Notes under the pieces: model-generated
The model's database searches: none
Seen by the model: only the letters and a program-made list of their open reading frames with translations
What the model was told of the DNA's origin: nothing
DNA from: HGM04593 sp045647885
Lineage (GTDB): Bacteria; Bacteroidota; Bacteroidia; Bacteroidales; Bacteroidaceae
Reading direction: 5' to 3'
Assembly: GCA_045647885.1 (NCBI GenBank)
Contig: JAZRMX010000039.1
Location: 1 to 49,367 of the forward strand
DNA length: 49,367 nt
Part shown: piece after piece, positions 35,251 through 45,127 of the stretch
Position numbering within the stretch: position 1 is the first letter of the stretch
Layout of the letters: each line of letters starts with the position of its first letter
Translations under genes and position numbers: made by a program

Positions 35251-35673
35251 TTATCTGTTGTAAAATTGCATATATCTGTAACCCGGTTCTTCTATAATCT
35301 GTATCCAGTTGGCATCGCCGCTGTACATTACCGCATTCTGCAGAATGGTTATGACAGCCTGTGCAACAGGGTTGTCATTAATGGCATTGCTTGCTGTAAT
35401 GTCGCCGAATGTGATGGTGTGTGAACCGCCGTCGGCGTACCAATTGCCCTCGGCAGTTGCTCCAGCCGGAGTGGTGAAGGTAAATCCTGTTTCACTGAAA
35501 TACAATGTGTAACCATTTTCTTGGGGAACAATTCTCTCTGTTCCGTTCTGCACGAAGGTTAGGTTCCAGTTTTTGTTCCTGAAAATCTCGTCAAGGTCAT
35601 CGTCGTTGCTGCAGCCAGTAAATGACAAGGCAAGCGTGAGGGCTAACAGCAGTGTTTTGGTTATCCGTTTCAT
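35251..35673 (-). CDS. Small lipoprotein (DUF4847-like)
   Basis: A 140-residue lipoprotein: SFTGCSNDDD puts the lipidated Cys at 21, followed by an acidic SNDDD tract. The mature domain looks like a small beta-barrel (WNLTFVQNGTERIV, YTLYFSETGFTFTTP, EGNWYADGGSHTITFGDI). This is the plan of short Bacteroidales lipoproteins in the DUF4847 group; that assignment is from general resemblance. No active-site motif. It lies 18 bases after the M3 peptidase and 2 bases before dCMP deaminase, so it is in the same operon. Function unknown. Confidence 0.7.
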   Translation of the reverse strand: MKRITKTLLLALTLALSFTGCSNDDDLDEIFRNKNWNLTFVQNGTERIVPQENGYTLYFSETGFTFTTPAGATAEGNWYADGGSHTITFGDITASNAINDNPVAQAVITILQNAVMYSGDANWIQIIEEPGYRYMQFYNR

Positions 35674-35691
35674 TGTGTTTGTCTGTTCAAA

Positions 35692-37770
35692 TTACAAATG
35701 TGGGCATATTGTCTTTATGCCGTCACGTTCCAGCAGAGGCTCTATCTGTGGTTTGTGTCCGCGGAAACGTATATAAAGCTCCATAGGATGTTCTGTATCG
35801 CCTTTTGAGAGAATGTTGTCGCGGAACGATTGCGCCACTTTCATATTCAAGACACCTTCTTCCTTAAAGCGGGCAAATGCGTCGGCATCAAGCATCTCGG
35901 CCCATTTGTAGCTGTAATATCCTGCAGCGTAACCACCCGACATAATGTGGCTGAATTGTGGTGTTATGCCGACCTCTTTTACGGGTGGCAACAGCTCTAT
36001 TGCTGCAGTTACCGAGTGTTCGTATTCAAGCACATCGCCATTGAAGGGTTCTGAAATGTTATGCCACGATTGGTCGACAAGCCCAAGACCCACCTGTCTT
36101 ATACATTGGTATGCGGCACGGAAGTTGCGCGAAGCAATTATCTTGTCGAGCAGCTCCTGGGGGATGGTTTCTCCTGTCTCGTGGTGGAATGCGAATGCCT
36201 TCAGGAATTCCTCCTCTGTGGCAAAGTTCTCCATAATCTGCGAAGGCATCTCCACAAAGTCCCAAAGAACGTTCGGGCTGCAGAGGCTTGCGTATGTGAC
36301 ATTGGAAAGAATGCCGTGCAGACAGTGCCCGAATTCGTGCATCAAGGTGTTGAGTTCGTCAAAATTCAGCAGGGTGGGCTTGCCGGGCAAAGGTTTGCGA
36401 TAGTTGGTCGACAGGGTTATGTGGGGGCGATGGTCGGTTCCGTCGGAATCCTTGTATTGTGGCTTTATGGAGTCCATCCAGGCGCCGGCGTGTTTTCCTT
36501 TGCGTGCATAAAAATCGCAGTAGAGCAGGGCAAGATATGTGCCGTCGTAGTCGTAAACCTCCCAAACTTTCACATCGGGGTTGAAGGTCTGTATCTCGTG
36601 GTTCTGCTTGAAGGTAATTCCGTACAAGCGTGTTGCAAGATAAAAAGCTCCGTATATTGCTTGATTCAGGTCGAAGTACGGGCGCACCATCTCGTCGCTC
36701 AAACTGAATTTTTCCTCTTTGAGTTTCTCGGAATAGTATGCAAAATCCCATGGCATAAAATCGAAGTTGCTGCCTTCGCATTTTGCTGCATACTCTTTTA
36801 CATCTTCAACATCCTTGCGTGCGGCGGGCAGGTAGCTCCAGGTGAGCTTGCCAAGCATTGCAAACACGGCATCGGTAGTCTGTGCCATACGTTCGGCAAG
36901 CACATAGTCGCTGTATGTGTTGTAGCCGAGCAGGCGTGCAAGCTGTAGGCGTGCATTCACAATCTTCTTTACAGTCTCGCGGTTGTCATATATATTACCT
37001 TTGGCACCTATGGTGCTGTATGCCATGTACATCTGCCTGCGTAGTTCGCGGTTTCTGCAGAATGTTGTAAAAGGTATATAACTGGGTCGATGCAGAGTAA
37101 ACAGCCACCCCTCCTTGCCACTTTCCTTTGCGCTCTTTGCTGCAGTCTCCACAAGGTCGGCAGGTAGCCCTTCAATATCCTTGCTGTCGGTTACAAGCAG
37201 TGTGTAGTCATCGGTGTCCTTTATGAGATTTTCCTGGAACTTTAGAGAAAGCATGGCCAGTTCCTTGCTCAGGCGGCGGTACTCGTCGCGATCATTGCCG
37301 GTGAGGTTCGCACCGGAGCGTACGAATCCAGTATATATCTGCTCAACGAGTCTCTTCTGCTCCGTGGTGAGCCCGTTATCTTGGTTTTCGTACACACTCT
37401 TTATGCGGGCAAACAACTTTTCATTCAGGGTTATGTTGTTCCTATGCTCGGTGTAAAGTTCCTGTATCTCTGCCTCGGTTTTTACGAGTTCGTCATTGCT
37501 GTGGGAGTATATAAGCGCATTGAAGGCACAAAGCACATCGCTTATGAGACGCCCCCCGTTTTCGTAGGCAACGATTGTGTTTTCGAATGTGGCAGGTTCA
37601 GTGCAGTTGCATATATTCTCAATATTCTTCTGCTCCTCCTTTATTCCCTCCTTTAATGCTGGAATAAAATGCTCCAGCGCTATTTCATTGAAGGGTATTG
37701 AATCAAAGGGGGTGGGGCTTGGTTTGCAGAAGGGGTTATTCTTCTCTGTTATATTCTTTATTGTATCCAT
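35692..37770 (-). CDS. dcp: M3-family peptidyl-dipeptidase (Dcp-like)
   Basis: A 692-residue zinc metallopeptidase that removes dipeptides from the C-terminus of peptides. The zinc motif is HEFGHCLHG with His478, Glu479 and His482; the third ligand is expected about 25 residues on, in the FVEMPSQIMENFA block (Glu). The long helical N-terminal half and the C-terminal IMSGGYAAGYYSYKWAEMLDADAF substrate block are typical of M3A enzymes. There is no signal peptide. It is first in a four-gene minus-strand operon (lipoprotein, dCMP deaminase, S41 protease), preceded by a TATCTTCGCA promoter. Confidence 0.94.
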   Translation of the reverse strand: MDTIKNITEKNNPFCKPSPTPFDSIPFNEIALEHFIPALKEGIKEEQKNIENICNCTEPATFENTIVAYENGGRLISDVLCAFNALIYSHSNDELVKTEAEIQELYTEHRNNITLNEKLFARIKSVYENQDNGLTTEQKRLVEQIYTGFVRSGANLTGNDRDEYRRLSKELAMLSLKFQENLIKDTDDYTLLVTDSKDIEGLPADLVETAAKSAKESGKEGWLFTLHRPSYIPFTTFCRNRELRRQMYMAYSTIGAKGNIYDNRETVKKIVNARLQLARLLGYNTYSDYVLAERMAQTTDAVFAMLGKLTWSYLPAARKDVEDVKEYAAKCEGSNFDFMPWDFAYYSEKLKEEKFSLSDEMVRPYFDLNQAIYGAFYLATRLYGITFKQNHEIQTFNPDVKVWEVYDYDGTYLALLYCDFYARKGKHAGAWMDSIKPQYKDSDGTDHRPHITLSTNYRKPLPGKPTLLNFDELNTLMHEFGHCLHGILSNVTYASLCSPNVLWDFVEMPSQIMENFATEEEFLKAFAFHHETGETIPQELLDKIIASRNFRAAYQCIRQVGLGLVDQSWHNISEPFNGDVLEYEHSVTAAIELLPPVKEVGITPQFSHIMSGGYAAGYYSYKWAEMLDADAFARFKEEGVLNMKVAQSFRDNILSKGDTEHPMELYIRFRGHKPQIEPLLERDGIKTICPHL

Positions 37771-37785
37771 AGGGCTATAATATTA

Positions 37786-37795
37786 TGCGAAGATA
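37786..37795 (-). promoter_or_regulatory. -7 promoter element of the M3 peptidase operon
   Basis: Minus-strand TATCTTCGCA, 15 bases before the ATG at 37770. Identical to the elements at 1308, 3200 and 46690. Confidence 0.65.
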
Positions 37796-37901
37796 ATTAT
37801 AAATTCCTCATTTAGTTGCAAAAACCGACTTAATATTTATAAATAAAATAAATCTTTACTTTATAAACATTCCTATAAGAAGTTTTGTTGCCCGAATACA
37901 T

Positions 37902-37949
37902 AAACAAAGAAGATGACTCAAAAAGACTTTTGAGTCATCTTCTTTGTTT
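37902..37949 (-). terminator. Intrinsic terminator downstream of nagA
   Basis: AAACAAAGAAGATGACTCAAAA pairs with its complement almost without a loop. The core GATGACTCAAAA is the same as in the terminator at 5944-5981. Confidence 0.88.
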
Positions 37950-38006
37950 GGGATTGACCAAAAAGGCTATTTTTAGTCAACCTCGGCAAGAAAGATATTT
38001 CTTTCC

Positions 38007-39170
38007 TTAAAGTGTATATGTGCCCTCAACGAGCTTACCCATAGCCCATACGGCGCGTATGTTCAAGCTTTCGTCGAGTATCATTATGTCGGCATCCTTG
38101 TCCTTCTGCAATGAACCCTTGCGGTCGTACACGCCCATAATCTTTGAAGGAGTCTCCGAAGCCATACGGATAGCGTCATCCAAAGGAATTTCGGCCTTCT
38201 GAACCAATGTGCGGATAAGACGGTCCATTGTGGCAACACTACCGGCAAGAGCTGTGCGGTCGGCAAGCTTACATACACCATCCTCGATGATTACGCGAGG
38301 GTCGAATGCTGTGGTGCTGTCGCTGGCTGCACAAGCAAGAGCGTCGGTGATAACGCAAGCGCGCTCAACACCCTTGATCTTGTGGACAAGGCGAAGAATA
38401 GTGGGAGGTACGTGAATTCCGTCGGCTACAACCTCAACTGTCATATCCTCGTGCAGGTAGATACTCTCCACTGTTCCTTCATATTTATATTCGCGACGTT
38501 TGTGGAAACCGGGCATTGCGTTATAGAAGTGTGTTGCGTGAGTGTAACCATTCTCGTGAGCTGCGTGTATGTCGTCATACTCAGCCTGTGTGTGTGCTAC
38601 TGAAGCGAGAATACCTTTCGAGGTAATGTATTTGCCAAACTGCATTGCACCGGGGAGCTCGGGAGCTGCATCCCAACGTTTGATACAATCCCATTTCTCC
38701 ACGAGGGGGATGTATTCATTGGGGTCGGGGTCCTTGATGTTTTCAGGAAGCTGACCACCTGCCATTTTGAGGTTCAGGTAATGACCCTCGAGGTGCAAAC
38801 CCAATACGGGGCTGTTGGGCTCGGCCATCAATTTTGTACAAGTCTCCGCCGCCGCCTCAATCATAGGTACTGTTGAAGATGAAAGAGTGGGGAATATACT
38901 TGTTGTACCGTGCTTCATGTGTGCATTGATAGCGGTGCGGAAAGCCTCTTCAGTACCCTCCATAAAGTCGCCACCACCACCACCGTGGATGTGAATTTCC
39001 ACGCCGCCGGGCACCACATACATACCTTTTGCATCGATAACCTCTGCGCCTATAACTGCGAGGTCACAGTTTGTAACCTCAAGAATCTTGTTGTCTCTGA
39101 TAATTACAGAACCATCCTTCAACCAACCTTGGGGTGTAAGGATTTTTGCGTTGATAATCTGCGTAAGCAT
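38007..39170 (-). CDS. nagA: N-acetylglucosamine-6-phosphate deacetylase
   Basis: A 387-residue amidohydrolase that turns GlcNAc-6-phosphate into GlcN-6-phosphate and acetate, feeding amino-sugar catabolism and cell-wall recycling. The metal site near the N-terminus is VEIHIHGGGGGDFMEGT (His60, His62). LGLHLEGHYLN carries the metal-binding Glu. THATHFYNAMPGF holds the substrate-binding His/Asn, and VITDALAC the catalytic Asp. The length is normal. It is divergent from glutamine synthetase across a 490-base gap and has no nagB partner here. Its own -7 candidate is on the minus strand at 39246-39239 (TAACTTTG). Confidence 0.95.
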   Translation of the reverse strand: MLTQIINAKILTPQGWLKDGSVIIRDNKILEVTNCDLAVIGAEVIDAKGMYVVPGGVEIHIHGGGGGDFMEGTEEAFRTAINAHMKHGTTSIFPTLSSSTVPMIEAAAETCTKLMAEPNSPVLGLHLEGHYLNLKMAGGQLPENIKDPDPNEYIPLVEKWDCIKRWDAAPELPGAMQFGKYITSKGILASVAHTQAEYDDIHAAHENGYTHATHFYNAMPGFHKRREYKYEGTVESIYLHEDMTVEVVADGIHVPPTILRLVHKIKGVERACVITDALACAASDSTTAFDPRVIIEDGVCKLADRTALAGSVATMDRLIRTLVQKAEIPLDDAIRMASETPSKIMGVYDRKGSLQKDKDADIMILDESLNIRAVWAMGKLVEGTYTL

Positions 39171-39662
39171 AGTGATTTATGATTTTTGTTAAAGTATTTT
39201 TCTGTTAGGCAGTTTCTCGTAAATGCCACTTACAGCTACAAAGTTATTTAAATTTAAAAATTATATGCTATTTTTTACCATTTATTTTCTTGCAAAAATG
39301 GCATTTCTGCAGCAAAGGTGTTTTTGAGTCGTTTTGCATAAATGACAAACTGATAATATTATTGAAAAAATACTTGCAGAACAAAACGTTTTTTATAAAT
39401 TATTTTACACAATGTAATTTGCTGTGAAAATATTGTTTTTTTCAAATAAACCCTCTTGTTTTTAAGAAATTCGCGTTTTTTTACTTCCTTTTTTCAAAAT
39501 AGTACCGCTGAGTTTGGAAAAAGAAGCGGAAAAGCACTTCTTTTTTATCAAACATCTTTGTCTTTTACCACGCCTGTCGTATATTTGCAAGCGTTGTTAA
39601 AATTAACAAAAAGTAAAATAGAAATTTGTAAAACACAAACATAGATATATTTTAAAAGGTAT
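39171..39662. other. Divergent control region between nagA and glnN
   Basis: An A/T-rich 492-base gap with no gene. It holds a minus-strand -7 candidate for nagA (TAACTTTG, 39246-39239) and the glnN promoter (39557-39587). A short hairpin with a T-run lies at 39521-39547 (AAGAAGC against CTTCTT), upstream of the glnN promoter; its role is unclear. No riboswitch is recognised. Confidence 0.55.
39557..39587 (+). promoter_or_regulatory. Promoter of glutamine synthetase
   Basis: TTTG (39557-39560) and TATATTTG (39580-39587) are 19 bases apart, an excellent match to the -33/-7 consensus of Bacteroidota. The leader to the ATG is about 70 bases. Confidence 0.75.
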
Positions 39663-41846
39663 ATGTCAAAACTTAGATTCGACGTGGTTACAGCCGCATT
39701 TGGCAAACGTGCGGTTGAAGTACCCGACACAGCGGAACGCCCTTCTGATTTTTATGCGGTGAAGGTGTTCAATCGCGAAAAGATGTACAAGTATCTCCCC
39801 AAAGAAATCTACAACAGCTTGGTTGATGTAATAGATAATGGTGCAACCTTTGACAGTTCTATGGCTGATGTTGTTGCCGAAGGCATGAAACGCTGGGCGG
39901 TTGAAAACGGTGCAACACATTACACCCACTGGTTTCATCCCCTTACCGAGACTACTGCTGAAAAACACGACGCCTTTATAGAGCACGACGGAAAGGGTGG
40001 TGTGCTCGAAGAGTTTTCGGGCAAGCTTCTCGTGCAGCAGGAGCCCGACGCCTCTTCCTTCCCCAATGGTGGTATACGTTCAACCTTTGAAGCGCGCGGT
40101 TACAGTGCCTGGGATCCCACCTCTCCGGCATTCCTTATGGGTGACACCTTATGTATTCCCACCGTGTTCATATCTTACACCGGCGAAGCTCTCGACTACA
40201 AAGCCCCCTTGCTCAAATCCTTGCGTGCTATAGACAAGGTTGCAACCGAGGTGTGCCGCTACTTTGACAAGAATGTAAAGAAGGTAACCACATATCTTGG
40301 TTGGGAACAGGAATATTTTCTTGTTGATGAAGGAATGCTCCTCGCCCGTCCCGACCTGTTGCTCACTGGCCGCACCCTTATGGGACACGACAGTGCAAAA
40401 AACCAGCAGCTCGAGGACCACTATTTCGGTTCAATACCAGCCCGAGTGGCAGCCTTTATGAAAGACCTTGAGATTGAGGCAATGAAGCTAGGTATACCGG
40501 CAAAAACCTGTCATAACGAGGCTGCCCCCAATCAGTTTGAGCTTGCTCCCATATATGAGGAATGCAACCTTGCTGTGGACCACAATATGCTCATAATGGC
40601 GCTTATGAAGGATGTTGCACGCCGCCACGGTTTCCGCGTGCTGCTGCACGAAAAACCTTTCAAGGGCGTAAACGGCTCTGGTAAACACAATAACTGGTCG
40701 CTTGGTACCGACACCGGTGTGCTTCTTATGGCACCCGGAAAGACTGACAAGGACAACCTTCGTTTCATTACTTTTGTAGTAAACACACTTGCTGCCATCT
40801 ATCGCCATAACGGCCTTTTGAAAGCAAGCATAATGTCCGCTGCAAATGCCCATCGTTTGGGCGCAGCCGAGGCACCTCCCGCCATAATTTCAAGTTTCCT
40901 TGGCTCGCACTTGTCATCGATTCTCGACCACATGGAAACAACCGATGATGTTGTCAAGATTTTGAGCAAGCGCGAACTGCGTTTGAACATTCCGGCTCTT
41001 CCCGAGCTTATGATTGACAATACTGACCGCAACCGCACTTCGCCTTTTGCTTTCACGGGTAACCGTTTCGAGTTCCGCGCAGTAGGCTCAGAGGCAAACT
41101 GCGCATCGGCTATGATAGCCCTGAACACCGCTATGGCCGAGCAGTTGACAATATTCAAGCAGGAGGTTGATGCGCTCATAGAGCGTGGCGCAACCAAAGA
41201 GGATGCCCTTGTGAAAATTATACGTAAATATATAAAGTACAGCAAGCCTGTGCGTTTCGATGGTAACGGCTACTCCGACGAGTGGCGTCGCGAGGCTATG
41301 CGCCGTGGTCTTGACTGCGAATCCAGTGCTCCTATTGTATTTGACCGTTATCTCGACAAGGAGAGTGTTGAAATGTTCCGCAAAATGGAGGTTATGACCG
41401 AGACAGAGCTCAAGGCGCGTAACGAAATCAAGTGGGATATGTATACAAAGAAAATACAGATTGAGGCCCGTGTTCTTGGCGACCTTGCCCTGAATCACAT
41501 AATCCCCACCGCCACAAAATACCAAAGCGCTTTGCTCGACAATGTAATAAAGATGGAGCAGGTGATTGGCAAAGAGGAGGGTGACAGACTCTCGTCCGAA
41601 AATATCTCTCTCATTAAAGAGATTGCAACCCGCACTGTAGAGATACGCCGTCTTGTGAACGAGATGGTAGAGCGTCGCAAGGTTGCCAACCGCATAGAGA
41701 CCGAACGTAACAAAGCAATCGCTTATCACGACACCGTAGCTCCTATGCTCGAAGAGATACGCTCTCACATTGACAAACTCGAACTTGTGATAGACAACCA
41801 GCTATGGACACTGCCCAAGTATCGTGAATTGCTCTTTATTTGCTAA
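39663..41846 (+). CDS. glnN: Glutamine synthetase, class III
   Basis: A 727-residue GSIII enzyme, which makes glutamine from glutamate, ammonia and ATP and is characteristic of Bacteroidota. GSIII marks are the ATHYTHWFHPLTETTAEKHD block, GGIRSTFEARGYSAWDPTSP, YLGWEQEYFLVDE (metal Glu residues), HNEAAPNQFELAPIYEECN, NGSGKHNNWSLGTDTG, and the C-terminal EFRAVGSEANCASAMIALN. The length is typical of GSIII and much longer than class I (about 470). It is a single-gene unit with its own promoter and a strong terminator. Functionally it opposes the glutaminase at 5985-6968. Confidence 0.97.
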   Translation: MSKLRFDVVTAAFGKRAVEVPDTAERPSDFYAVKVFNREKMYKYLPKEIYNSLVDVIDNGATFDSSMADVVAEGMKRWAVENGATHYTHWFHPLTETTAEKHDAFIEHDGKGGVLEEFSGKLLVQQEPDASSFPNGGIRSTFEARGYSAWDPTSPAFLMGDTLCIPTVFISYTGEALDYKAPLLKSLRAIDKVATEVCRYFDKNVKKVTTYLGWEQEYFLVDEGMLLARPDLLLTGRTLMGHDSAKNQQLEDHYFGSIPARVAAFMKDLEIEAMKLGIPAKTCHNEAAPNQFELAPIYEECNLAVDHNMLIMALMKDVARRHGFRVLLHEKPFKGVNGSGKHNNWSLGTDTGVLLMAPGKTDKDNLRFITFVVNTLAAIYRHNGLLKASIMSAANAHRLGAAEAPPAIISSFLGSHLSSILDHMETTDDVVKILSKRELRLNIPALPELMIDNTDRNRTSPFAFTGNRFEFRAVGSEANCASAMIALNTAMAEQLTIFKQEVDALIERGATKEDALVKIIRKYIKYSKPVRFDGNGYSDEWRREAMRRGLDCESSAPIVFDRYLDKESVEMFRKMEVMTETELKARNEIKWDMYTKKIQIEARVLGDLALNHIIPTATKYQSALLDNVIKMEQVIGKEEGDRLSSENISLIKEIATRTVEIRRLVNEMVERRKVANRIETERNKAIAYHDTVAPMLEEIRSHIDKLELVIDNQLWTLPKYRELLFIC

Positions 41847-41864
41847 TTCCAGTTACAATATAAG

Positions 41865-41898
41865 CACAAAAAAGACCTCGTAAGAGGTCTTTTTTGTG
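41865..41898. terminator. Bidirectional terminator (glnN / MacB permease)
   Basis: CACAAAAAAGACCTC pairs with GAGGTCTTTTTTGTG around GTAA, between convergent genes. Confidence 0.93.
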
Positions 41899-41916
41899 AT
41901 AGGATATATAACGCTG

Positions 41917-43137
41917 TTATTCGTATCTTATAGCTTCAATAGGGTCTAGGTCAGCTGCTTTCTTTGCCGGGTACCAGCCGAAGAATATACCGGTAAGCGT
42001 ACACACAGCAAAGCTCAGAACAACACTCCAGGGTTGTATGTAAACAGGCCAGGCTGCAACCACATTTATGAGCCACGAACAGCCGGCACCCACCAACACG
42101 CCAATAATTCCGCCGGTGATACTTATGAGTATAGCCTCTATTAGGAACTGGCTCAATATGTCAATACCGCGTGCTCCAACCGACATACGCAGGCCAATCT
42201 CTTTTGTGCGCTCTGTTACCGACACATACATAATGTTCATAATTCCAATACCTCCTACAATCAAAGAGATACCAGCCACGCAGCCAAGCAACACTGTCAT
42301 CATATCGGTGGTACTGTTCATCATTTCGCTCAATTCCTGTTGAGAACGGATGGTGAAATTATCAGGTTGTCCGGCGGCGAGTTTGTGATTGCGACGCAGA
42401 ATGGCGGTTACCTCCTCTATTGCTTTTTCGGTAAGTCCCTCTTCTATGGCCGAAGCGTTTATACCTTGTAGATGAGTGATTGCCAGAATGCGCTTCATTA
42501 CACTTGTGTAAGGGGCAAGGACTGTATTGTCTTGGTCCTGTCCCATACTGTTGTATCCCTTTGGTACAAGGGTACCGATAACCGTAAACGGGATGCTGTT
42601 GAAACGTACCACCTTGCCCACGGGGTCTTCACCGCCGGGGAAGAGTTCGTCGATTACGGTTTTTCCCAAAAGACACACTTTGGCAGCGGTTTTAATCTCC
42701 TGCTCGTTGAACATCTCTCCATCCTTTATTTCGAGCTGACGAATGGTGAGATACTCTTCGCTTATACCATAGATGGTGGTGGGAGTGTTGTGGTTCCCTC
42801 GTATAAGCTGTCCCGAACTGCTGATGTTTGGACTCACTGCCGAGAGGAGCTGCGCTTCGTGAAGAAGGCTTTCGTAATCCTCGAGCTTGAGTGTCTGCAT
42901 GTCGGCACTGTTCTGTCGTACACCTCCGCGGCGGTCGCCACCGGGGTGTATCATAATCATATTTGAACCCATTTCCGATATCTGGGCCTGTATGCTGAGC
43001 TTTGAGCCTTGTCCAATGGCAAGCATGGTAATCACCGATGCTACACCTATTATAATTCCAAGCATTGTTAGAAAAGCTCGCAACTTGTTGCCGGCAATAG
43101 CACGGAGAGCTATCTTGAATAAATTACTGAAATTCAT
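41917..43137 (-). CDS. MacB-like ABC transporter permease
   Basis: A 406-residue permease of the MacB/FtsX type. An N-terminal helix (about 18-42, AFLTMLGIIIGVASVITML) is followed by a periplasmic domain (about 45-275) and three C-terminal helices (about 280-400). The conserved SVTERTKEIGLRMSVGARGIDIL between the first two and the closing AADLDPIEAIRYE are present. MacB-type transporters use ATP to push substrates from the periplasm through TolC. The ATPase is a separate gene here, 13 bases upstream. It is last in a four-gene efflux operon. Substrate unknown; macrolides, peptides and toxins are typical of relatives. Confidence 0.93.
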   Translation of the reverse strand: MNFSNLFKIALRAIAGNKLRAFLTMLGIIIGVASVITMLAIGQGSKLSIQAQISEMGSNMIMIHPGGDRRGGVRQNSADMQTLKLEDYESLLHEAQLLSAVSPNISSSGQLIRGNHNTPTTIYGISEEYLTIRQLEIKDGEMFNEQEIKTAAKVCLLGKTVIDELFPGGEDPVGKVVRFNSIPFTVIGTLVPKGYNSMGQDQDNTVLAPYTSVMKRILAITHLQGINASAIEEGLTEKAIEEVTAILRRNHKLAAGQPDNFTIRSQQELSEMMNSTTDMMTVLLGCVAGISLIVGGIGIMNIMYVSVTERTKEIGLRMSVGARGIDILSQFLIEAILISITGGIIGVLVGAGCSWLINVVAAWPVYIQPWSVVLSFAVCTLTGIFFGWYPAKKAADLDPIEAIRYE

Positions 43138-43150
43138 AACGCAGAGTCTG

Positions 43151-43897
43151 TTAATCGTCGTTCTGCACAGGCAGCGAGGCGAGTGTCTCAGCTGCCGAGA
43201 GAATATTGTTGTTTACTGTATCTTCCTTGATTCTGCCATCTTTTAGAACTATATTGCGACTGCTGTACTGGGCAATCTCGGGGTTGTGGGTAACAAAAAT
43301 GATGGTTCTTCCTTCGGCGTGCAGGCGCTGGAAAAGAGTCAGAATCTCAAACGATGTACGGGTGTCGAGGTTACCGGTGGCTTCGTCGGCAAGAATCACT
43401 GCCGGGTTGTTCACAAGCGCACGGGCAATGGCCACGCGCTGCATTTGACCACCGCTCATCTGGTTGCTCTTGTGCATAAGGCGGTCGCCCAGTCCCACAG
43501 CTTCAAGAGCTTTTATTGCACGCTCACGACGCTCGGCCGAACTTATGCGCGAATTATACATCAACGGCAACTCTACATTTTCCACAGCTGTTGTCTTTGC
43601 CAAGAGATTATAATTCTGGAACACAAAACCTATTTTACGCATACGCATACCGGCGCGCTGGTTCTTGCTCATTTTGCGCACAGGAATCCCGTCCAGAATA
43701 TATTCTCCGCTTGTGGGGGTATCAAGGCAACCGAGCAGGTTGAGCAGGGTCGATTTTCCCGACCCCGATGTACCCATAACGGTTACGAATTCATTCTCGG
43801 CAATGCTGAAACTTACTCCTCGCAGAGCGCGTACCACCTCTTCGCCGACAATAAACTCCCTCTTTACATTCTGCAGTTCTATGATTGGTTTTTTCAT
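43151..43897 (-). CDS. MacB-like ABC transporter ATP-binding protein
   Basis: A 248-residue ABC ATPase. Walker A is GTSGSGKST (42-50), the Q-loop is FQNYNLL, the signature is MSGGQMQRVA, Walker B is VILADEATGNLD, and the switch is FVTHNPEIA. It fits the MacB/LolD group that drives FtsX-type permeases. The C-terminal 30 residues (ILSAAETLASLPVQNDD) are not conserved. It sits between the adaptor (25 bases) and the permease (13 bases) in the same operon, so it powers that permease. Confidence 0.94.
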   Translation of the reverse strand: MKKPIIELQNVKREFIVGEEVVRALRGVSFSIAENEFVTVMGTSGSGKSTLLNLLGCLDTPTSGEYILDGIPVRKMSKNQRAGMRMRKIGFVFQNYNLLAKTTAVENVELPLMYNSRISSAERRERAIKALEAVGLGDRLMHKSNQMSGGQMQRVAIARALVNNPAVILADEATGNLDTRTSFEILTLFQRLHAEGRTIIFVTHNPEIAQYSSRNIVLKDGRIKEDTVNNNILSAAETLASLPVQNDD

Positions 43898-43922
43898 AAA
43901 GAATAGTTATTGTGAGGGCTTT

Positions 43923-45101
43923 TTATTTCTTTTTCTTTCTCGGAGGGCCTGGAGCGAACGGGCTGCGCTCAACCGGCGCTGCCGCAGTGCTGTTGGTTGT
44001 TACACTCACCTCGCTCACCACAGATGTACCTTCGGGTATACCGCCAAGTATCTCTGTGAGCGAACCATTTGTTGTGCCGGCTTTCACACTATGTGCCACA
44101 AAGGTGTTACCATCGAGAGTCCAAAGTTTTTCCTTGCCTTCGCAGTCGTTTATCTTGTACTCCTCGCCCAAAAGGGTGGCATTGGGAGTAAAGCGCAGAG
44201 CCTTGCTGCTTACGCCTGTAACTCCTTTGCGCTCGAGGGTGTGGATGGTAACATTTGCTGTGAGGCCGGGTTTAAGCTTCAGCTCGGGGTTTGCTGCCGA
44301 TATTACCACTTCGTATGTAACCACGTTGCTTGTGGTGGCAGGTTCTTGGCGCACTTGTGTAACTTTTCCTTTAAATGTATCGTTGGGGAATGCATCTACG
44401 GTGTATACGCAGTTTTGTCCCACCTGCACGTTGCCTATGTCGGCTTCGTCAACATCGGCAATCAGGCGCATATCAGTGAGGTCGGCCGCAATGGTAAAGA
44501 GGGTGGGCGTGTTGTATGACGATGCTACAGTCTGTCCCTCTTCTATAGCCTTGCTCAATACCACTCCGTCAATGGGTGAGGTGATAGTTGCGTAACCGAG
44601 GTTGGTGCGAGCCTTCTGCACGCTAAACTTTGCTGTCTCGTAGCTGTTCTTCGACTTTATAAAAGAGAGTTCTGCGGTGTCATAGTCATCGGCACTTACG
44701 AGTCCTTTGTCATAAAGTTTCTTCACTCGCTCAAGGTTCTTCTTTTGGTATTCAAACTCGCTTTGCGCACTCTTCATATTGTTCTCGCTGCTTGCAAGCT
44801 CGCTTATGAGGTTTGTGCGGTCGAGTTCGGCGATTATATCACCTTTCTTCACCACGCTGTTGTAATCGACATACACATTGCTGATAATACCGGACACCTG
44901 TGTACCCACTTCAACTTTTGTTACAGGCTCTATGGTTCCTGTGGCAGTGATGCCACTGCAGATATCCTTTGTCTCCACTTTTGTGTAGCTGATTTTTACT
45001 GGCAGTTTGCTATTCTCGCCACTGAACAGCCACGCAGCCACAATTACAATCACTGCAACCATAGCAAAGAGCAATGCTCTCTTCTTTGTTCTTCTTCTCA
45101 T
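43923..45101 (-). CDS. MacA-like periplasmic adaptor protein
   Basis: A 392-residue membrane-fusion protein. An N-terminal anchor (about 10-26, ALLFAMVAVIVIVAAWLF) is followed by the lipoyl/barrel-sandwich halves (GTIEPVTKVEVGTQVSGII and TITSPIDGVVLSKAIEEGQTV) flanking a coiled coil (about 90-170). A beta-barrel and a membrane-proximal domain follow. The C-terminus is very basic (PFAPGPPRKKKK). It links the MacB pump to TolC. It lies between tolC-like (26 bases) and the ATPase (25 bases). Confidence 0.93.
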   Translation of the reverse strand: MRRRTKKRALLFAMVAVIVIVAAWLFSGENSKLPVKISYTKVETKDICSGITATGTIEPVTKVEVGTQVSGIISNVYVDYNSVVKKGDIIAELDRTNLISELASSENNMKSAQSEFEYQKKNLERVKKLYDKGLVSADDYDTAELSFIKSKNSYETAKFSVQKARTNLGYATITSPIDGVVLSKAIEEGQTVASSYNTPTLFTIAADLTDMRLIADVDEADIGNVQVGQNCVYTVDAFPNDTFKGKVTQVRQEPATTSNVVTYEVVISAANPELKLKPGLTANVTIHTLERKGVTGVSSKALRFTPNATLLGEEYKINDCEGKEKLWTLDGNTFVAHSVKAGTTNGSLTEILGGIPEGTSVVSEVSVTTNSTAAAPVERSPFAPGPPRKKKK

Positions 45102-45127
45102 AATATTTATACCTTATTTTTTATTTA